64,000 bases of DNA from Streptomyces hayashii (GTDB lineage: Bacteria; Actinomycetota; Actinomycetes; Streptomycetales; Streptomycetaceae), in NCBI RefSeq assembly GCF_024539815.1, contig NZ_JAHHIU010000080.1, positions 115,565 through 179,564 on the forward strand. The letters run 5' to 3'. Shown here piece after piece: positions 1 to 8,889 of this stretch; the stretch's first letter is position 1; every line of letters starts with the position of its first letter. Position numbers and translations under genes: made by a program. The notes below the pieces were generated by a model. That model saw only the letters and a list, made by a program, of their open reading frames with translations. It had not been told where the DNA came from and did not search any database.

Positions 1-2
1 GC

Positions 3-878
3 TCACTCATGAGGGATGACGGCGACTGGGCAGCGCGCGTGGTGGACGGCGGCCTGGGCCACGGAGCCCAGGCGTGGTGGCGGGGCGTGGTGGCTGCGCC
101 GGCCCACGATCAGGAGTTCGGCGCGCTCGGCGGCTGCTACGACGACCCTGGCGGGGCTCTCGAGGCGGATGTCGTCCGTCACGGCCACGCCCGGAAACTT
201 CTCGCACCAGGGGCGGAGGGCCTGCCTCAGGTGCTTCTCCGCGTCCTGGATGATCTCCTGCGTCACGGTGTGGTCCACGCCCCAAGGGGCGTACGCGTGG
301 ATCGGGATGGCGCGGCCGTGAACGGCGCGGAGGGGCACGTCCCGAGCTGCTGCGGTGGTGAAAGCGAATTCGAGCAGGTCGTCGCACGGACCGTGCAGCT
401 TCAGCCCCACCACCACTCCGCCTGCCGCACCTGACTCAGACGCCGAGGACCCTTCCGCACGCTTGTCGGCGCGGACGAGGACCACGGGCCCCTCGGCGCT
501 TGCCACGACGGACATGCTGATGTCACCGAGGAAGTAGCTCTCCACAGGAGTCAGGCCGCGCGAGCCGAGCACGAGCATCTCTGACTCGGACGCCGCTTGG
601 ATCAGTGCGTCCTGCGCGTCGTCGGCGACCAGGTTGCCGACGACGGTGAGGCCCGGGTGGTGTGTCTGGAGTTCCGTCTGGGCGTTGTGCACGAGCCGCT
701 TCGCCCAGTAGTTCTGGTCGATTTCCGAGGGGACGGCGGTCGGTTCCGGCGCCAGTAGCGGCCACGCGTGCAGCAGGCGCAGGGTGAGTTTGCGCCGCTG
801 GGCTTCGTCGGCGGCCCAGTGGGCAGCGGCGAGGCTCTCGGGTGAGCCGTCGAGGCCCACGGTGAGGACTCGTTCCAT
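3..878 (-). CDS. Tandem universal stress protein (UspA family)
   Basis: A 291-residue cytosolic protein with two Usp domains, each normally binding ATP or sensing stress. The N-terminal half opens with VLTVGLDGSPESLAAAHWA and ends with a GSRG-x9-GD segment close to the family's G-2x-G-9x-G(S/T) nucleotide motif; the C-terminal half ends with VGRRS..GSVAQAAVHHARCPVAVIP. A much longer open frame exists, but the Usp homology begins at the ATG at 878, preceded by GGAGG, so that start was chosen. It is divergent from a second Usp gene. Streptomyces and mycobacteria cluster such genes in DevR/OsdR-controlled hypoxia islands; membership of such a regulon is inferred from neighbours only. Confidence 0.9.
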   Translation of the reverse strand: MERVLTVGLDGSPESLAAAHWAADEAQRRKLTLRLLHAWPLLAPEPTAVPSEIDQNYWAKRLVHNAQTELQTHHPGLTVVGNLVADDAQDALIQAASESEMLVLGSRGLTPVESYFLGDISMSVVASAEGPVVLVRADKRAEGSSASESGAAGGVVVGLKLHGPCDDLLEFAFTTAAARDVPLRAVHGRAIPIHAYAPWGVDHTVTQEIIQDAEKHLRQALRPWCEKFPGVAVTDDIRLESPARVVVAAAERAELLIVGRRSHHAPPPRLGSVAQAAVHHARCPVAVIPHE

Positions 879-1143
879 GGCGACTGCCTCCGTCTCGTAC
901 GAAGCTGGGAAGGACGGTGAGTGTGGCCGCTGTCCGGACTGCTGCGGTCTCGGTGAGTCTTTGGCCGTGCGGGCCGGCGGTGGGACGTAGTCGGCGCAGC
1001 GCATGAGCATCTGTGCCGACGCGTTGACCACGGCGCTTCTCCCTTGAGGAGTACCCCAGATCTCCTCACGGCGCATGCGGTCCCGGAACGGCGGCGAACA
1101 AACGGACGGACGTGAAGTCCGGAACGCGGAGGAGGCGGAAGCA
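879..1143. promoter_or_regulatory. Divergent promoter region between two Usp genes
   Basis: This 265-bp gap separates two oppositely transcribed stress protein genes and should hold both promoters. No reliable sigma-factor boxes were recognised. A loose DevR-box-like stretch (GAGTCTTTGGCC near 955-966) can be seen but is too degenerate to call. Confidence 0.4.
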
Positions 1144-1962
1144 ATGACGGTTCCCCTGGTGGTCGGCATCGACGGGTCCAAGGCGAGCCTTGAGGCGGTG
1201 GACTGGGCCGCGGACGAGGCAGCCCGGCACGAGGTGCCGCTCCGTCTCCTGCACGCGGCCGCAGCGGGCCATGACGCGTCAGACCTGGTCGCCGCAGCCT
1301 CGGAGCGAGCCGGCAAGAGTGCTCCTGCAGTACGGCTGTCGAGTGAGGTGCTGTCCGAGGACGCGGCGTCCGCGCTGGTCGGCGAAGGACGCAACGCCCT
1401 CGCTCTGGTGCTTGGGTCCAGAGGGCTCGGAGGTCTCGCCGGGCTGCTCCTCGGCTCGGTCAGCCTGGCTGTGGCGGCCCGTGCCGACTGCCCGGTCGTC
1501 GTCGTGCGCGGCGGTGTGGAGCACCGGCACGGCCGGTTCGGGTGCGTCGTTGTCGGAGTCGAGGACGGGGAGGGCAGCGGTACGGCCGTGGAGTTCGCGT
1601 TCCGCGAGGCCCAGGTGCGGCGCAGTCGGCTCCTGGCGGTGCACACCTGGAGTGTCCCGGTAGGAAACCCTGGGCCTCCTGGCTTGTCCGGCTACGCTCT
1701 CCAAGCGCTCGATCGCCCGCCTGCCCAGGTGCTCGCCGACGCCTTGCGTGGCCCGGAACAGCGGTATCCGGACGTGCCGGTGAGCAGCGAGGTGGTCGAG
1801 GGCCCGGCACGACAGGCGCTCCTGAATGCCGCGTCCGCTGCTGATCTTCTCGTCGTCGGAGCCCGCCGACGACATGGGCACGTCGGTCTGCAGCTGGGCC
1901 TGGTCAACCATGCGGTGCTGCATCACGCGCCGTGTCCGATCGCGGTCGTTCCGCAGATATGA
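1144..1962 (+). CDS. Tandem universal stress protein (UspA family)
   Basis: A 272-residue protein with two Usp domains. Domain 1 begins VPLVVGIDGSKASLEAVDW and carries a complete nucleotide motif (GSRG-LGGLAGLLL-GS), so it should bind ATP. Domain 2 ends VVGARRRHGHVGLQLGLVNHAV, where the second glycine is replaced by arginine, so it may be non-binding. The frame is open 23 codons further upstream, but the ATG at 1144 sits behind GGAGGCGG and the homology starts there. The conserved core EAVDWAADEAARH is shared with the broken copy at 3.5 kb, showing local duplication of this family. Confidence 0.9.
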   Translation: MTVPLVVGIDGSKASLEAVDWAADEAARHEVPLRLLHAAAAGHDASDLVAAASERAGKSAPAVRLSSEVLSEDAASALVGEGRNALALVLGSRGLGGLAGLLLGSVSLAVAARADCPVVVVRGGVEHRHGRFGCVVVGVEDGEGSGTAVEFAFREAQVRRSRLLAVHTWSVPVGNPGPPGLSGYALQALDRPPAQVLADALRGPEQRYPDVPVSSEVVEGPARQALLNAASAADLLVVGARRRHGHVGLQLGLVNHAVLHHAPCPIAVVPQI

Positions 1963-2093
1963 CCAGGTAGGGCTCGGATGGGGCTCAGTGTTACTTCGGT
2001 CGAGAGGCGGGTGAGAACTGTGCCAGACCACGTCGTGACCAGCGCCGACGCAGGCCGCTTTCCCCCCGGTGGCGGGGCCGCACTGCCTGACCT

Positions 2094-2771
2094 TCATTGC
2101 GCGCCCCCAGGTCCAGATGGAGTGGCGGACTCGCCGGTGAGTTGGGGCTCGACGTCCACGACGCCCTCCACGGCGCGCACGAGGCGCACGGCGACCGAGA
2201 TGAGTGAGGTGTCGCGGATGTGTCCGCGGAGGGTGACGACTCCCTCGTGCACGTTCACGTGGATGGCGTGGCTGAAGGCCGGGAAGAGGTAGGACACCAC
2301 GGTGCGGCGGACCTCCTCCTCGATGTCCTCGTCCGACCGAAGGAAGACCTTCAGCAGGTCGGCACGGCTGACGACGCCCTGGAGCATGCCGATGTCGTCG
2401 ACCACAGGCAGACGCTTGACGTGCCGGACGGCCATGATCCGGGCAGCCTGGGCCAGGGTGACGCCGGGGTGGACGGTGATAGCGGGGGTGCTCATGAGTT
2501 CTCCCGCCGTTGCTGCCCCTGCTTTGGCGACGTCGGACAGACGCTGGCGTTGCTCCAAGAGGCTCGGGTCGCTGTCACGGAACTCCTCCTTGGGCAGCAG
2601 ATCGGCCTCGGAGACGACACCGATGACGCGACCTTCGCCCTCAAGGACGGGCATGGCACTGACCTTCCACTGCTCCATGGTCCGCACGATCTCTTTGAAG
2701 GGCGCGTCGCGTCCGACAGCCACGACCGTCTGAGTCATCACATCGCTCACGATGTGCGGGGTCTGCGGCAC
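2094..2771 (-). CDS. CBS-pair and BON domain protein
   Basis: A 225-residue cytosolic protein. Residues about 8-60 and 90-145 form a CBS pair, a module that usually binds adenosyl ligands (VSDVMTQTVVAVGRDAPFKEIV and GELMSTPAITVHPGVTLAQAA are typical openings). Residues about 150-215 form a BON domain (VVTLRGHIRDTSLISVAVRLVRAVEGVVDV), usually linked to membrane or ligand association. The start is a GTG. It lies 24 bp downstream of the cyclic-nucleotide-binding gene on the same strand, so the two are probably co-transcribed. CBS-BON proteins are frequent beside Usp genes in actinobacterial hypoxia islands; the ligand is unknown. Confidence 0.9.
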   Translation of the reverse strand: MPQTPHIVSDVMTQTVVAVGRDAPFKEIVRTMEQWKVSAMPVLEGEGRVIGVVSEADLLPKEEFRDSDPSLLEQRQRLSDVAKAGAATAGELMSTPAITVHPGVTLAQAARIMAVRHVKRLPVVDDIGMLQGVVSRADLLKVFLRSDEDIEEEVRRTVVSYLFPAFSHAIHVNVHEGVVTLRGHIRDTSLISVAVRLVRAVEGVVDVEPQLTGESATPSGPGGAQ

Positions 2772-2795
2772 TTCGAAGCACCTCGTCTCGCCTCG

Positions 2796-3254
2796 TCAGG
2801 GAACCTCGCCCGAACCGTGGGGCGCGTACAGGTCGAGCAGCCGCACCCGAGCGGATCTGAGCCGGCGCGCGAGCACACCGGAGACATACGTACACAGCTC
2901 GTGATCCAGCCCCGGGTCCTTCGCGCACATCTCACGAACCGCCGCCGCGTCGAACTCGTAGGCACGGACGGGGCTGGTGGCCTCGGCCCCCAGATGCCAT
3001 TGATGGGGAGGGACCAGCCAGGACCAGCCCAGCAGTTTTCCGGCACCGAGGGTCTCGACGACCGCCGCCCGTCGGCCGGGCACCTGAAGGTCGAGAGCGA
3101 CCGTGCCCGTGTGGATGATCCAGAAGCGGTCGGCCTTGCCGCCCTCGTCGAAGATGCGCTCGCCTGCCTCGAACGACACCTCACGAGCGTGTGACATGAG
3201 CTGCTCGCGATGCTCGTGGGTCATGGCGCCGAATACGCCGGTCCTTGCAACCAC
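2796..3254 (-). CDS. Stand-alone cyclic nucleotide-binding domain protein (Crp-like, no HTH)
   Basis: A 152-residue protein that is essentially one cNMP-binding beta-barrel (residues about 8-120; FEAGERIFDEGGKADRFWII, then LGAGKLLGWSWLVPPHQWHL). The helix-turn-helix of Crp/Fnr regulators is absent, so it is unlikely to bind DNA. The canonical phosphate-binding cassette arginine is not evident, leaving ligand binding uncertain. The GTG at 3254 has AAGGGAC upstream. It precedes the CBS-BON gene by 24 bp and lies 600 bp from a GNAT/acyl-CoA ligase fusion. In mycobacteria a cNMP domain is fused to a protein acetyltransferase, so a functional link in trans is conceivable but unproven. Confidence 0.85.
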   Translation of the reverse strand: MVARTGVFGAMTHEHREQLMSHAREVSFEAGERIFDEGGKADRFWIIHTGTVALDLQVPGRRAAVVETLGAGKLLGWSWLVPPHQWHLGAEATSPVRAYEFDAAAVREMCAKDPGLDHELCTYVSGVLARRLRSARVRLLDLYAPHGSGEVP

Positions 3255-3530
3255 GATGGTCGTCCCTTCTCCGCGACCTCGAGGTGGAGACGGGCTCCTG
3301 TCCTGTCACGGACGTCTCAGCACGCGGCCTATGCGGAAGCCGTGGCGGGAGGTGGGCCCCAGCGGCGTCTTGCTGCCGGCCGCATGACTCCACCATCGCC
3401 GCAAACCGGCGTGGCGCAACCCGGGCGGAGGCACTCCGAGAGTCGAAGCGCGTGTCGCGGGGGGTTCAGGCCGGTGCGACGGTATTCACAGGGGACTCTC
3501 ACAGTGGCTGGGCGGAAGGGCGGTGGGACG

Positions 3531-3840
3531 ATGGAGCGCCCGCTGGCCGTGGGGGTCGACGGATCGGATTCCAGCCTGGAGGCCGTGGACTGGGCCGTGG
3601 ACGAGGCGGCCCGCCACGGACTGGCGGTGCGGCTTGTCCGCGGCTCGCGATGGGAGCGGTGCGAGCGACGTCTTCCCGCCCTCGGCGCAGACCCGCCTGT
3701 CTGGAGTGATCATGGCGGAGAGCATCGCCGCGTCGTGCGCGGAACGTGCGCGGCTGCGAAACCCGGAGCTGAAGGTCTCCGGCGAGGCGTGGCTCGAGGA
3801 CGCTGCGACCAGCACCTGGGGCGGGGGCCTTGGCTGGCCG
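3531..3840 (+). pseudogene. Frameshifted, truncated universal stress protein remnant
   Basis: The ATG at 3531 begins a good Usp N-terminus (MERPLAVGVDGSDSSLEAVD, then VDEAARHGLAVRL). The match leaves this frame after about RWERCER near 3660 and resumes in another forward frame as VIMAESIAASCAERARLRNP and LKVSGEAWLEDAATSTW, the usual continuation of this family. Homology stops near 3840, where the ribosome-binding site of the next gene begins, so the rest of domain 1 and all of domain 2 are missing. An indel plus a large deletion therefore inactivate it. It is most similar to the intact copy at 1.1 kb. Confidence 0.8.
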
Positions 3841-3877
3841 GATGCTCAAGTCCAGAGAGGCATTGAGGAGGCCCGCG

Positions 3878-6571
3878 ATGACGGACGACGCACGCAGTCG
3901 ACCCATGGTTCACGCCCTGCTCGCGGACGGCACGACTGTGTCCATCCGGGCCGTGACGCCGCGAGATCACGAACAGCTACAGAGGTTGTACGAGGAGATG
4001 TCCCCGGAGAACCTCCGGCTGCGGTTCTTCGCGGCGAGCCGGCGCTCCGCCGCGATGGCGGCCGACCGGGCCTGTGCACCGCCGCGCCCCGGATACCGGG
4101 CGTTGTTGGCCGAGACGCAAGGTCGGGTGATCGGCCTGGCCGAGTACGAGACCGGCGAGGACACGGCATCGGCCGAGATCTCCCTCGCCGTGGCCGAGGG
4201 ACTGCACCACCGGGGCGTCGGTACCCTCCTCATCGAGCATCTGGTCTCGGCTGCCCGCGCGGAGGGAATCAGCACGTTCACCGCTGACGCGCTCAGCGAG
4301 AATCACGAAGTGCTCCGGCTCTTCGCCGATCTGGGACTGCGTACTGCCCGTCATTTCGAGGGCCCGGAGGTGCGCTGCACCGTCGAGCTCGCGGAGGATG
4401 AGGCGTACCTGTCGACGGTGGAAACCCGTGGCCGGGCTGCGGATGTGGCCAGCTTGATACCCCTGCTACGGCCGGACGCGATCGCGGTGGTCGGTGTCGG
4501 GCGCAGGCCCGGGTCGGTGGGACGGGCTCTCCTGCACCATCTGCATGCGGGCGGCTTCACAAGACGGCTGTTCGCCGTGAACCCGAAGGTCACGTCCGTT
4601 CTCGGTGTGCCGTGCCATCCCTCGGTGAGCGCGCTGCCCAAGGTCCCCGATCTCGTGGTCCTCGCGGTGCCCGCAGCGGCGCTCCCCGCCACTGCGGAGG
4701 AGTGCGGCAAAGCAGGAGTGCGGGCACTCGTCGTCGTCTCCGCCGGCCTCGACAAAGACCAGGCGCAGGCGCTGCTGACGGCGTGCCGGACGTACGCCAT
4801 GCGGCTGGTGGGCCCTAACTGCCTCGGCATCTCCAACACCGATCCCGAACTCTCTCTCGACGCCACCTTCGCGGCCGCTCATCCGAGCCCCGGCACGGCA
4901 GGCGTCGCCGTGCAGTTCGGAGGGGTAGGCATCGCCCTGCTCGACGGACTGTCCCGCCTGGGGATCGGTGTCTCGTCCTTCGTCTCGCTCGGTGACAAGT
5001 ACGACGTCAGCGGCAACGACATGCTCCAGTGGTGGGAGAGCGACGGCCGTACTGACCTCGCCCTGCTGCACCTGGAGTCATTCGGCAACCCGCGGGCGTT
5101 CTCCCGGACCGCCCGGCGCGTGACCCGCCGGATGCCGGTGCTGACCGTCGACGCCGGCCGCACAGACGCGGGCCGCCGAGCCGCCGCCTCCCACACCGCG
5201 GCCGCCGCCACGCGGACCATGACGCGACAGGCCCTGTTCACACAGGCCGGCATCACTGCCACTCGGTCGGTGGGCGAACTCCTCGAAACGGCGGCTCTGA
5301 TGCACTCCCAGCCACTCCCGGCAGGAAGCCGAGTCGCGATCGTCACCAATGCGGGCGGCGCGGGCGTCCTGGCCGCCGACGCCTGCGCCGAGGCGGGGCT
5401 CGACCTTCCGCCGCTCACTCCCGAGACGATGGACGCCTTGCTTGACGTGTTGCCCGACGGAGCCGCCGTCGGCAACCCCTTGGATGCCACCGCCGCCGTT
5501 ACGGAGGAGCAGCTCAGGGAGTGCGTGGACCGGATCAGGCGGCATCCGGGCATCGATGCCGTACTCCTGGCCCTTGTTCCCATCGCGGTCGCCGAGGCAA
5601 CCGGTGACGACCTGATCCGGGCCCTCACCGACGCTCCCATGCCCCAGGCACGGCCGGTCGTCGCGGTACGGCTCGAACAGGACCTGCCCGTCAGGCTGCT
5701 GCCCGCCACGGACGGCGGAACCATCCCCTCGTACGCCGAACCCGGTTCGGCGGCAAGCGCGTTGGCGCACGCGGCCCGCCGTTCGGCGTGGCTGAGCCGC
5801 CCCGCGGGGACGATCCCGGCACTGGTCAAGGTCGATTCGGCGCGCGGGCACGCGGTCGCCGAGACGTACCTGGCGGCGCACGCGGACGGTGGCTGGCTCG
5901 ACCCGCGCACCTGCGCCGAACTGCTCGCCTGCTACGGCATCCCGCAACTGCCCTGGGCCTGGGCCGAGACCGAGGACGACGCAGTCCTGGCAGCCGAGCG
6001 GCTGCGCGGTGCCGATGGCCGGGTGGTCCTGAAGGCACATTGGCCGGGCCTGCTCCACAAGAGTGAACAGCGCGCCGTTCATCTCGACTTGCAGGGCGAC
6101 GCCCAAGTGCTTGCCGCCTTCCGGGACTTCGAGACCCGGTTCGCCGGGCTCATGACCGGAGTGGTGGTCCAGCCGCTCGCCGCGCGCGGCACCGAACTGT
6201 TCGCGGGCGTCGTGCAGGACCAAGTCTTCGGCCCGCTCGTCCTCTTCGGGCTCGGCGGCACCGCGACCGAGGTCCTTGCTGACCATGCCGCACGGCTCGC
6301 ACCGCTGACCGACCACGATGTGCACGACCTGATCACCGCACCGCGCTGCGCTCCGCTGTTGTTCGGCACGCACGGCGGCCGACCGGTCGACCTCGAAGGG
6401 CTCGAGCAGCTGCTCCTGCGCCTGTCGCGGATGGCGAGCGACCTGCCGCAGCTCGCCGAAGCCGACTTCAACCCCGTCCTGGCGACACCCGGCGAGGTCA
6501 CCGTGCTCGACGCACGTGTACGCCTGCTGCCGCGTCGGGCCCAGGACCCTTATCTGCGTCGACTGCGCTGA
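3878..6571 (+). CDS. GNAT acetyltransferase fused to NDP-forming acyl-CoA ligase (Pat-like)
   Basis: An 897-residue fusion. Residues about 15-175 are a GNAT domain with the acetyl-CoA loop HHRGVGTLL. It is followed by a CoA-binding Rossmann domain (AIAVVGVGRRPGSVGRALL), succinyl-CoA-ligase-like domains retaining an A-S-H-T segment, and a C-terminal ATP-grasp subdomain (VVLKAHWPGLLHKSE). Proteins of this type are protein lysine acetyltransferases related to Pat, with the GNAT domain N-terminal as seen in actinomycetes; typical targets are AMP-forming acyl-CoA synthetases. The ATG at 3878 follows GAGGAGG and was preferred to an ATG 48 bp upstream. A role in acetylation under stress is inferred from the family and the Usp neighbours. 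Confidence 0.88.
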   Translation: MTDDARSRPMVHALLADGTTVSIRAVTPRDHEQLQRLYEEMSPENLRLRFFAASRRSAAMAADRACAPPRPGYRALLAETQGRVIGLAEYETGEDTASAEISLAVAEGLHHRGVGTLLIEHLVSAARAEGISTFTADALSENHEVLRLFADLGLRTARHFEGPEVRCTVELAEDEAYLSTVETRGRAADVASLIPLLRPDAIAVVGVGRRPGSVGRALLHHLHAGGFTRRLFAVNPKVTSVLGVPCHPSVSALPKVPDLVVLAVPAAALPATAEECGKAGVRALVVVSAGLDKDQAQALLTACRTYAMRLVGPNCLGISNTDPELSLDATFAAAHPSPGTAGVAVQFGGVGIALLDGLSRLGIGVSSFVSLGDKYDVSGNDMLQWWESDGRTDLALLHLESFGNPRAFSRTARRVTRRMPVLTVDAGRTDAGRRAAASHTAAAATRTMTRQALFTQAGITATRSVGELLETAALMHSQPLPAGSRVAIVTNAGGAGVLAADACAEAGLDLPPLTPETMDALLDVLPDGAAVGNPLDATAAVTEEQLRECVDRIRRHPGIDAVLLALVPIAVAEATGDDLIRALTDAPMPQARPVVAVRLEQDLPVRLLPATDGGTIPSYAEPGSAASALAHAARRSAWLSRPAGTIPALVKVDSARGHAVAETYLAAHADGGWLDPRTCAELLACYGIPQLPWAWAETEDDAVLAAERLRGADGRVVLKAHWPGLLHKSEQRAVHLDLQGDAQVLAAFRDFETRFAGLMTGVVVQPLAARGTELFAGVVQDQVFGPLVLFGLGGTATEVLADHAARLAPLTDHDVHDLITAPRCAPLLFGTHGGRPVDLEGLEQLLLRLSRMASDLPQLAEADFNPVLATPGEVTVLDARVRLLPRRAQDPYLRRLR

Positions 6572-6650
6572 GGAGGAAGGCACATGAAGCGGTGGTCGAC
6601 AAGCTTGCATGAGGAATGGCTACGAAGGCTATGAGAGGAGGCGGACCATC

Positions 6651-7160
6651 ATGCTGAGCAAGGTGCTGGTGGCCTACGGTACGACGAACGGGTCGACCGC
6701 GCAGATCGCGGAGGCCATTGCCGATGTCCTGCGTAAGGAGGGAGCGACGGTCGAGGCGATGCCCGCCCGGTCCGTGACGAATTTGGGATCGTACGACGCG
6801 GTGGTGGTCGGCGGCGGCCTGTACGCGGGACGATGGCACAAGGACGCGCGCCGCTTCGTCCGGCGGCACGCCCGCGAGCTGTCCCGGCGTCCGCTGTGGT
6901 TCTTCAGCAGCGGTCCGCTCGACGCTTCGGCCTCGGAACGCGACATCCCACCTGTTCCCGGCGTTCGCCGCGCCATGATCCGGCTCGACGTCCAGGAACA
7001 CGTCACGTTCGGCGGTTGCCTCGAAGAGGGAGCGAAGGGATTCATCGCCCGGAAGATCGTCTCCTCCGGGAAGGGCGGGGACTTCCGCGACTTCGATCAG
7101 ATAGAGGCGTGGGCAGCGCGCATCGGCAGCGAACTGGTTAAGGAGTCGCCCAGGACCTGA
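6651..7160 (+). CDS. Flavodoxin domain protein
   Basis: A 169-residue flavodoxin-fold protein. The FMN phosphate-binding loop is clear at residues about 9-18 (YGTTNGSTAQIAEAIAD), followed by a conserved VVGGGLYAGRWHKDARRFV strand and loop. Such proteins are annotated as menaquinone-dependent protoporphyrinogen oxidase or flavodoxin; in actinobacterial dormancy clusters they probably serve anaerobic redox reactions, but the substrate cannot be read from the sequence. The ATG at 6651 has GAGAGGAGG upstream, and 79 bp separate it from the acyl-CoA ligase fusion, so co-transcription is plausible. Confidence 0.87.
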   Translation: MLSKVLVAYGTTNGSTAQIAEAIADVLRKEGATVEAMPARSVTNLGSYDAVVVGGGLYAGRWHKDARRFVRRHARELSRRPLWFFSSGPLDASASERDIPPVPGVRRAMIRLDVQEHVTFGGCLEEGAKGFIARKIVSSGKGGDFRDFDQIEAWAARIGSELVKESPRT

Positions 7161-7194
7161 ATCGGACAGCTGGCCCCCGTCGCCGGCCTCCAGT

Positions 7195-7214
7195 CCCTCG
7201 CCTGATGACGAGGG
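7195..7214. terminator. Small stem-loop between convergent genes
   Basis: CCCTCG and CGAGGG form a six-base-pair stem around an eight-base loop, 35 bp after the flavodoxin stop. It lies in the 246-bp gap where the flavodoxin and DUF4389 genes converge. The stem is short and there is no T-tract, so this is a weak terminator call. Confidence 0.3.
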
Positions 7215-7406
7215 CGTGGAGGGAAAATACAAACCCGGTGCTGAGCGCCTTGGCCCTGGTTGTCACTGTCTGTACGCGCGGGTAGCGTCCAGGACTCTCT
7301 AGCGTCCGGCGCCGAAGGGCGGCGGTTTGGAGAAGGTGCGGGCGCCGTCCGAACATCGGGGTGCTCAGCCCGTGCACGATTGGGAGTGCGGCCACTGGCG
7401 CGGCGA

Positions 7407-8072
7407 TTACGCCCGCTCTTCCGGAGTGGCCGTCTCCGAGCCGCCCAGGTCCAGGCGGAACGGTGGGTACTTGTCCGTCATCAGAGCGGCGTACGCGGTG
7501 ACTCGCAGGACCCACCGGTTGAGGCCGATGATCAGGTCGAAGAGATCTTTCGGATACTTCTCGGTGAAGGCCAGGATCACGGCCGCGATGACCGTCAGCA
7601 GGGCGATCAGGCCACCGGACCACCAGCCGAGGTGGGCGCCGCCGAGGAAGAAGCCGATGACCATGTAGTGCGGGATGGCCAGGAGCCACCACTTCACCAG
7701 CACCAGGCCGCGGGAGAGCCGCTCAGGGTAGGCGATGTCAAGCCGTGCTGGGTAGTCCGGGTTTTCGCCCAGGCTAAACGGGGGATACCGGTCGGTGCCC
7801 AGGGCGTCGTACGAGTAGTACGAGACCCGCCAACTCCAGCGCAGTACGCCCAGGTTGAAGTCGAACAGGGCGCGGGGATAGCGCTCGGTGAACAGGATGG
7901 CGAAGAACGCGATCACGGTCACCACGGTGAAAGCGATCCAGAGGAAGAACAGCACCACGTAGTGCGGAATGGCCAGGAGCCACTTCACGAGCCACAGCCA
8001 TCGGGACAGTGGCGAGTCGATGTGCGCGTTCACCTGGACCGGGCGGTCGTGGAATCCCACCGGCGTCGTCAT
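7407..8072 (-). CDS. DUF4389 membrane protein
   Basis: A 221-residue integral membrane protein with an internal duplication: two long hydrophobic segments, each followed by a motif of the type YPRALFDFNLGVLRWSWRV and a YPPF block (residues about 15-110 and 125-215). This is the DUF4389 architecture, common in Streptomyces beside stress genes; the biochemical role is unknown. The ATG at 8072 is preceded by AGGGAG; the frame stays open 48 bp further but without homology. It converges with the flavodoxin gene and is followed upstream by another membrane-protein gene on the same strand. Confidence 0.88.
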   Translation of the reverse strand: MTTPVGFHDRPVQVNAHIDSPLSRWLWLVKWLLAIPHYVVLFFLWIAFTVVTVIAFFAILFTERYPRALFDFNLGVLRWSWRVSYYSYDALGTDRYPPFSLGENPDYPARLDIAYPERLSRGLVLVKWWLLAIPHYMVIGFFLGGAHLGWWSGGLIALLTVIAAVILAFTEKYPKDLFDLIIGLNRWVLRVTAYAALMTDKYPPFRLDLGGSETATPEERA

Positions 8073-8304
8073 GGTGATCAGCTCCCTCTGCCCGGCGTGT
8101 GCGTCGCCCGGCGGGCTCATATGACCAGCCTGGCTGCTTCCGCCCTACCCCGCGAGGGCAGGTGGGTCCATTGCGGTGGCCTGTCGGCATACGCAACCGC
8201 CAGCTCGCGGTACGCCTGCGCGGAGACGGGGCGACGGTGTCGAGCAGGGGCCGCACTGGCTCACCCGGGGTGGTCGGTCCGCAGCAGCCGCGCCCATATC
8301 CGCA

Positions 8305-8889
8305 TCATGTGGCCTTACGCCCCCACTGCGGTCCGGCCTGGTCCCACTCACGGCCCCATTGTTCGTAATGCCCCTGGTCGAGCCGCCACTGCGCGAGGCG
8401 TCCGGTGGCGTATGTCAGGCCACTGAAGGTGAGCGCAGCCCCGGTGCCGAAGAGGGCCGCTTCGAAGGCCGCCGCGCCCGCGGTCGGCGGCTCTGTGGTG
8501 AGCTGCCCGCGGCTGTTCAGCCAGATCACGACCTTCGATCCGGCCTGATGCTCGGAGTCGACCAGGGTCCGGCCTGTACGAGTGGAACCGTCCGACGCCG
8601 TCCATCGGACTTGTGCCCGGGCCCGCTCGGATGCCGCACCTTTCGCCGTCGGTACCGCTTCGGCCGTGCCTTCCACGAGGACGGCTGGAACCGAGTGGCG
8701 CTCGCGCCGCAGTTGCGCGAAGGACTCATCGGCCGCGTGGGCCGTCACCTGGCCGACGAGAGTGCCGCCGAGCACGATGACCGTCCAGACGGCCAGGACG
8801 ATCCAGGCTTCGACGATGTCCGCGTGGCGGCGCAACGGATTGCGCCGCCAACGCCACCACCTCTGCCTCGTTCCCTTTGCCTTGCGCAT
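8305..8889 (-). CDS. Rv1733c-like two-helix membrane protein
   Basis: A 194-residue protein with a basic N-terminus (RQRWWRWRRNPLRRHADI), a first transmembrane helix at about residues 25-45 (AWIVLAVWTVIVLGGTLVG), a roughly 90-residue extracytoplasmic region and a second helix at about 145-170. This is the layout of the Rv1733c family, whose mycobacterial member is a DosR-regulon antigen of unknown function. The ATG at 8889 follows AGGAGG. It supports reading this region as a dormancy-type island. It is divergent from the alcohol dehydrogenase gene. Confidence 0.85.
   Translation of the reverse strand: MRKAKGTRQRWWRWRRNPLRRHADIVEAWIVLAVWTVIVLGGTLVGQVTAHAADESFAQLRRERHSVPAVLVEGTAEAVPTAKGAASERARAQVRWTASDGSTRTGRTLVDSEHQAGSKVVIWLNSRGQLTTEPPTAGAAAFEAALFGTGAALTFSGLTYATGRLAQWRLDQGHYEQWGREWDQAGPQWGRKAT

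Noticed and set aside
3..1646. 547-residue open frame as one protein
   Set aside because: Only the part from the ATG at 878 shows Usp homology; the rest overlaps a well-supported opposite-strand gene.
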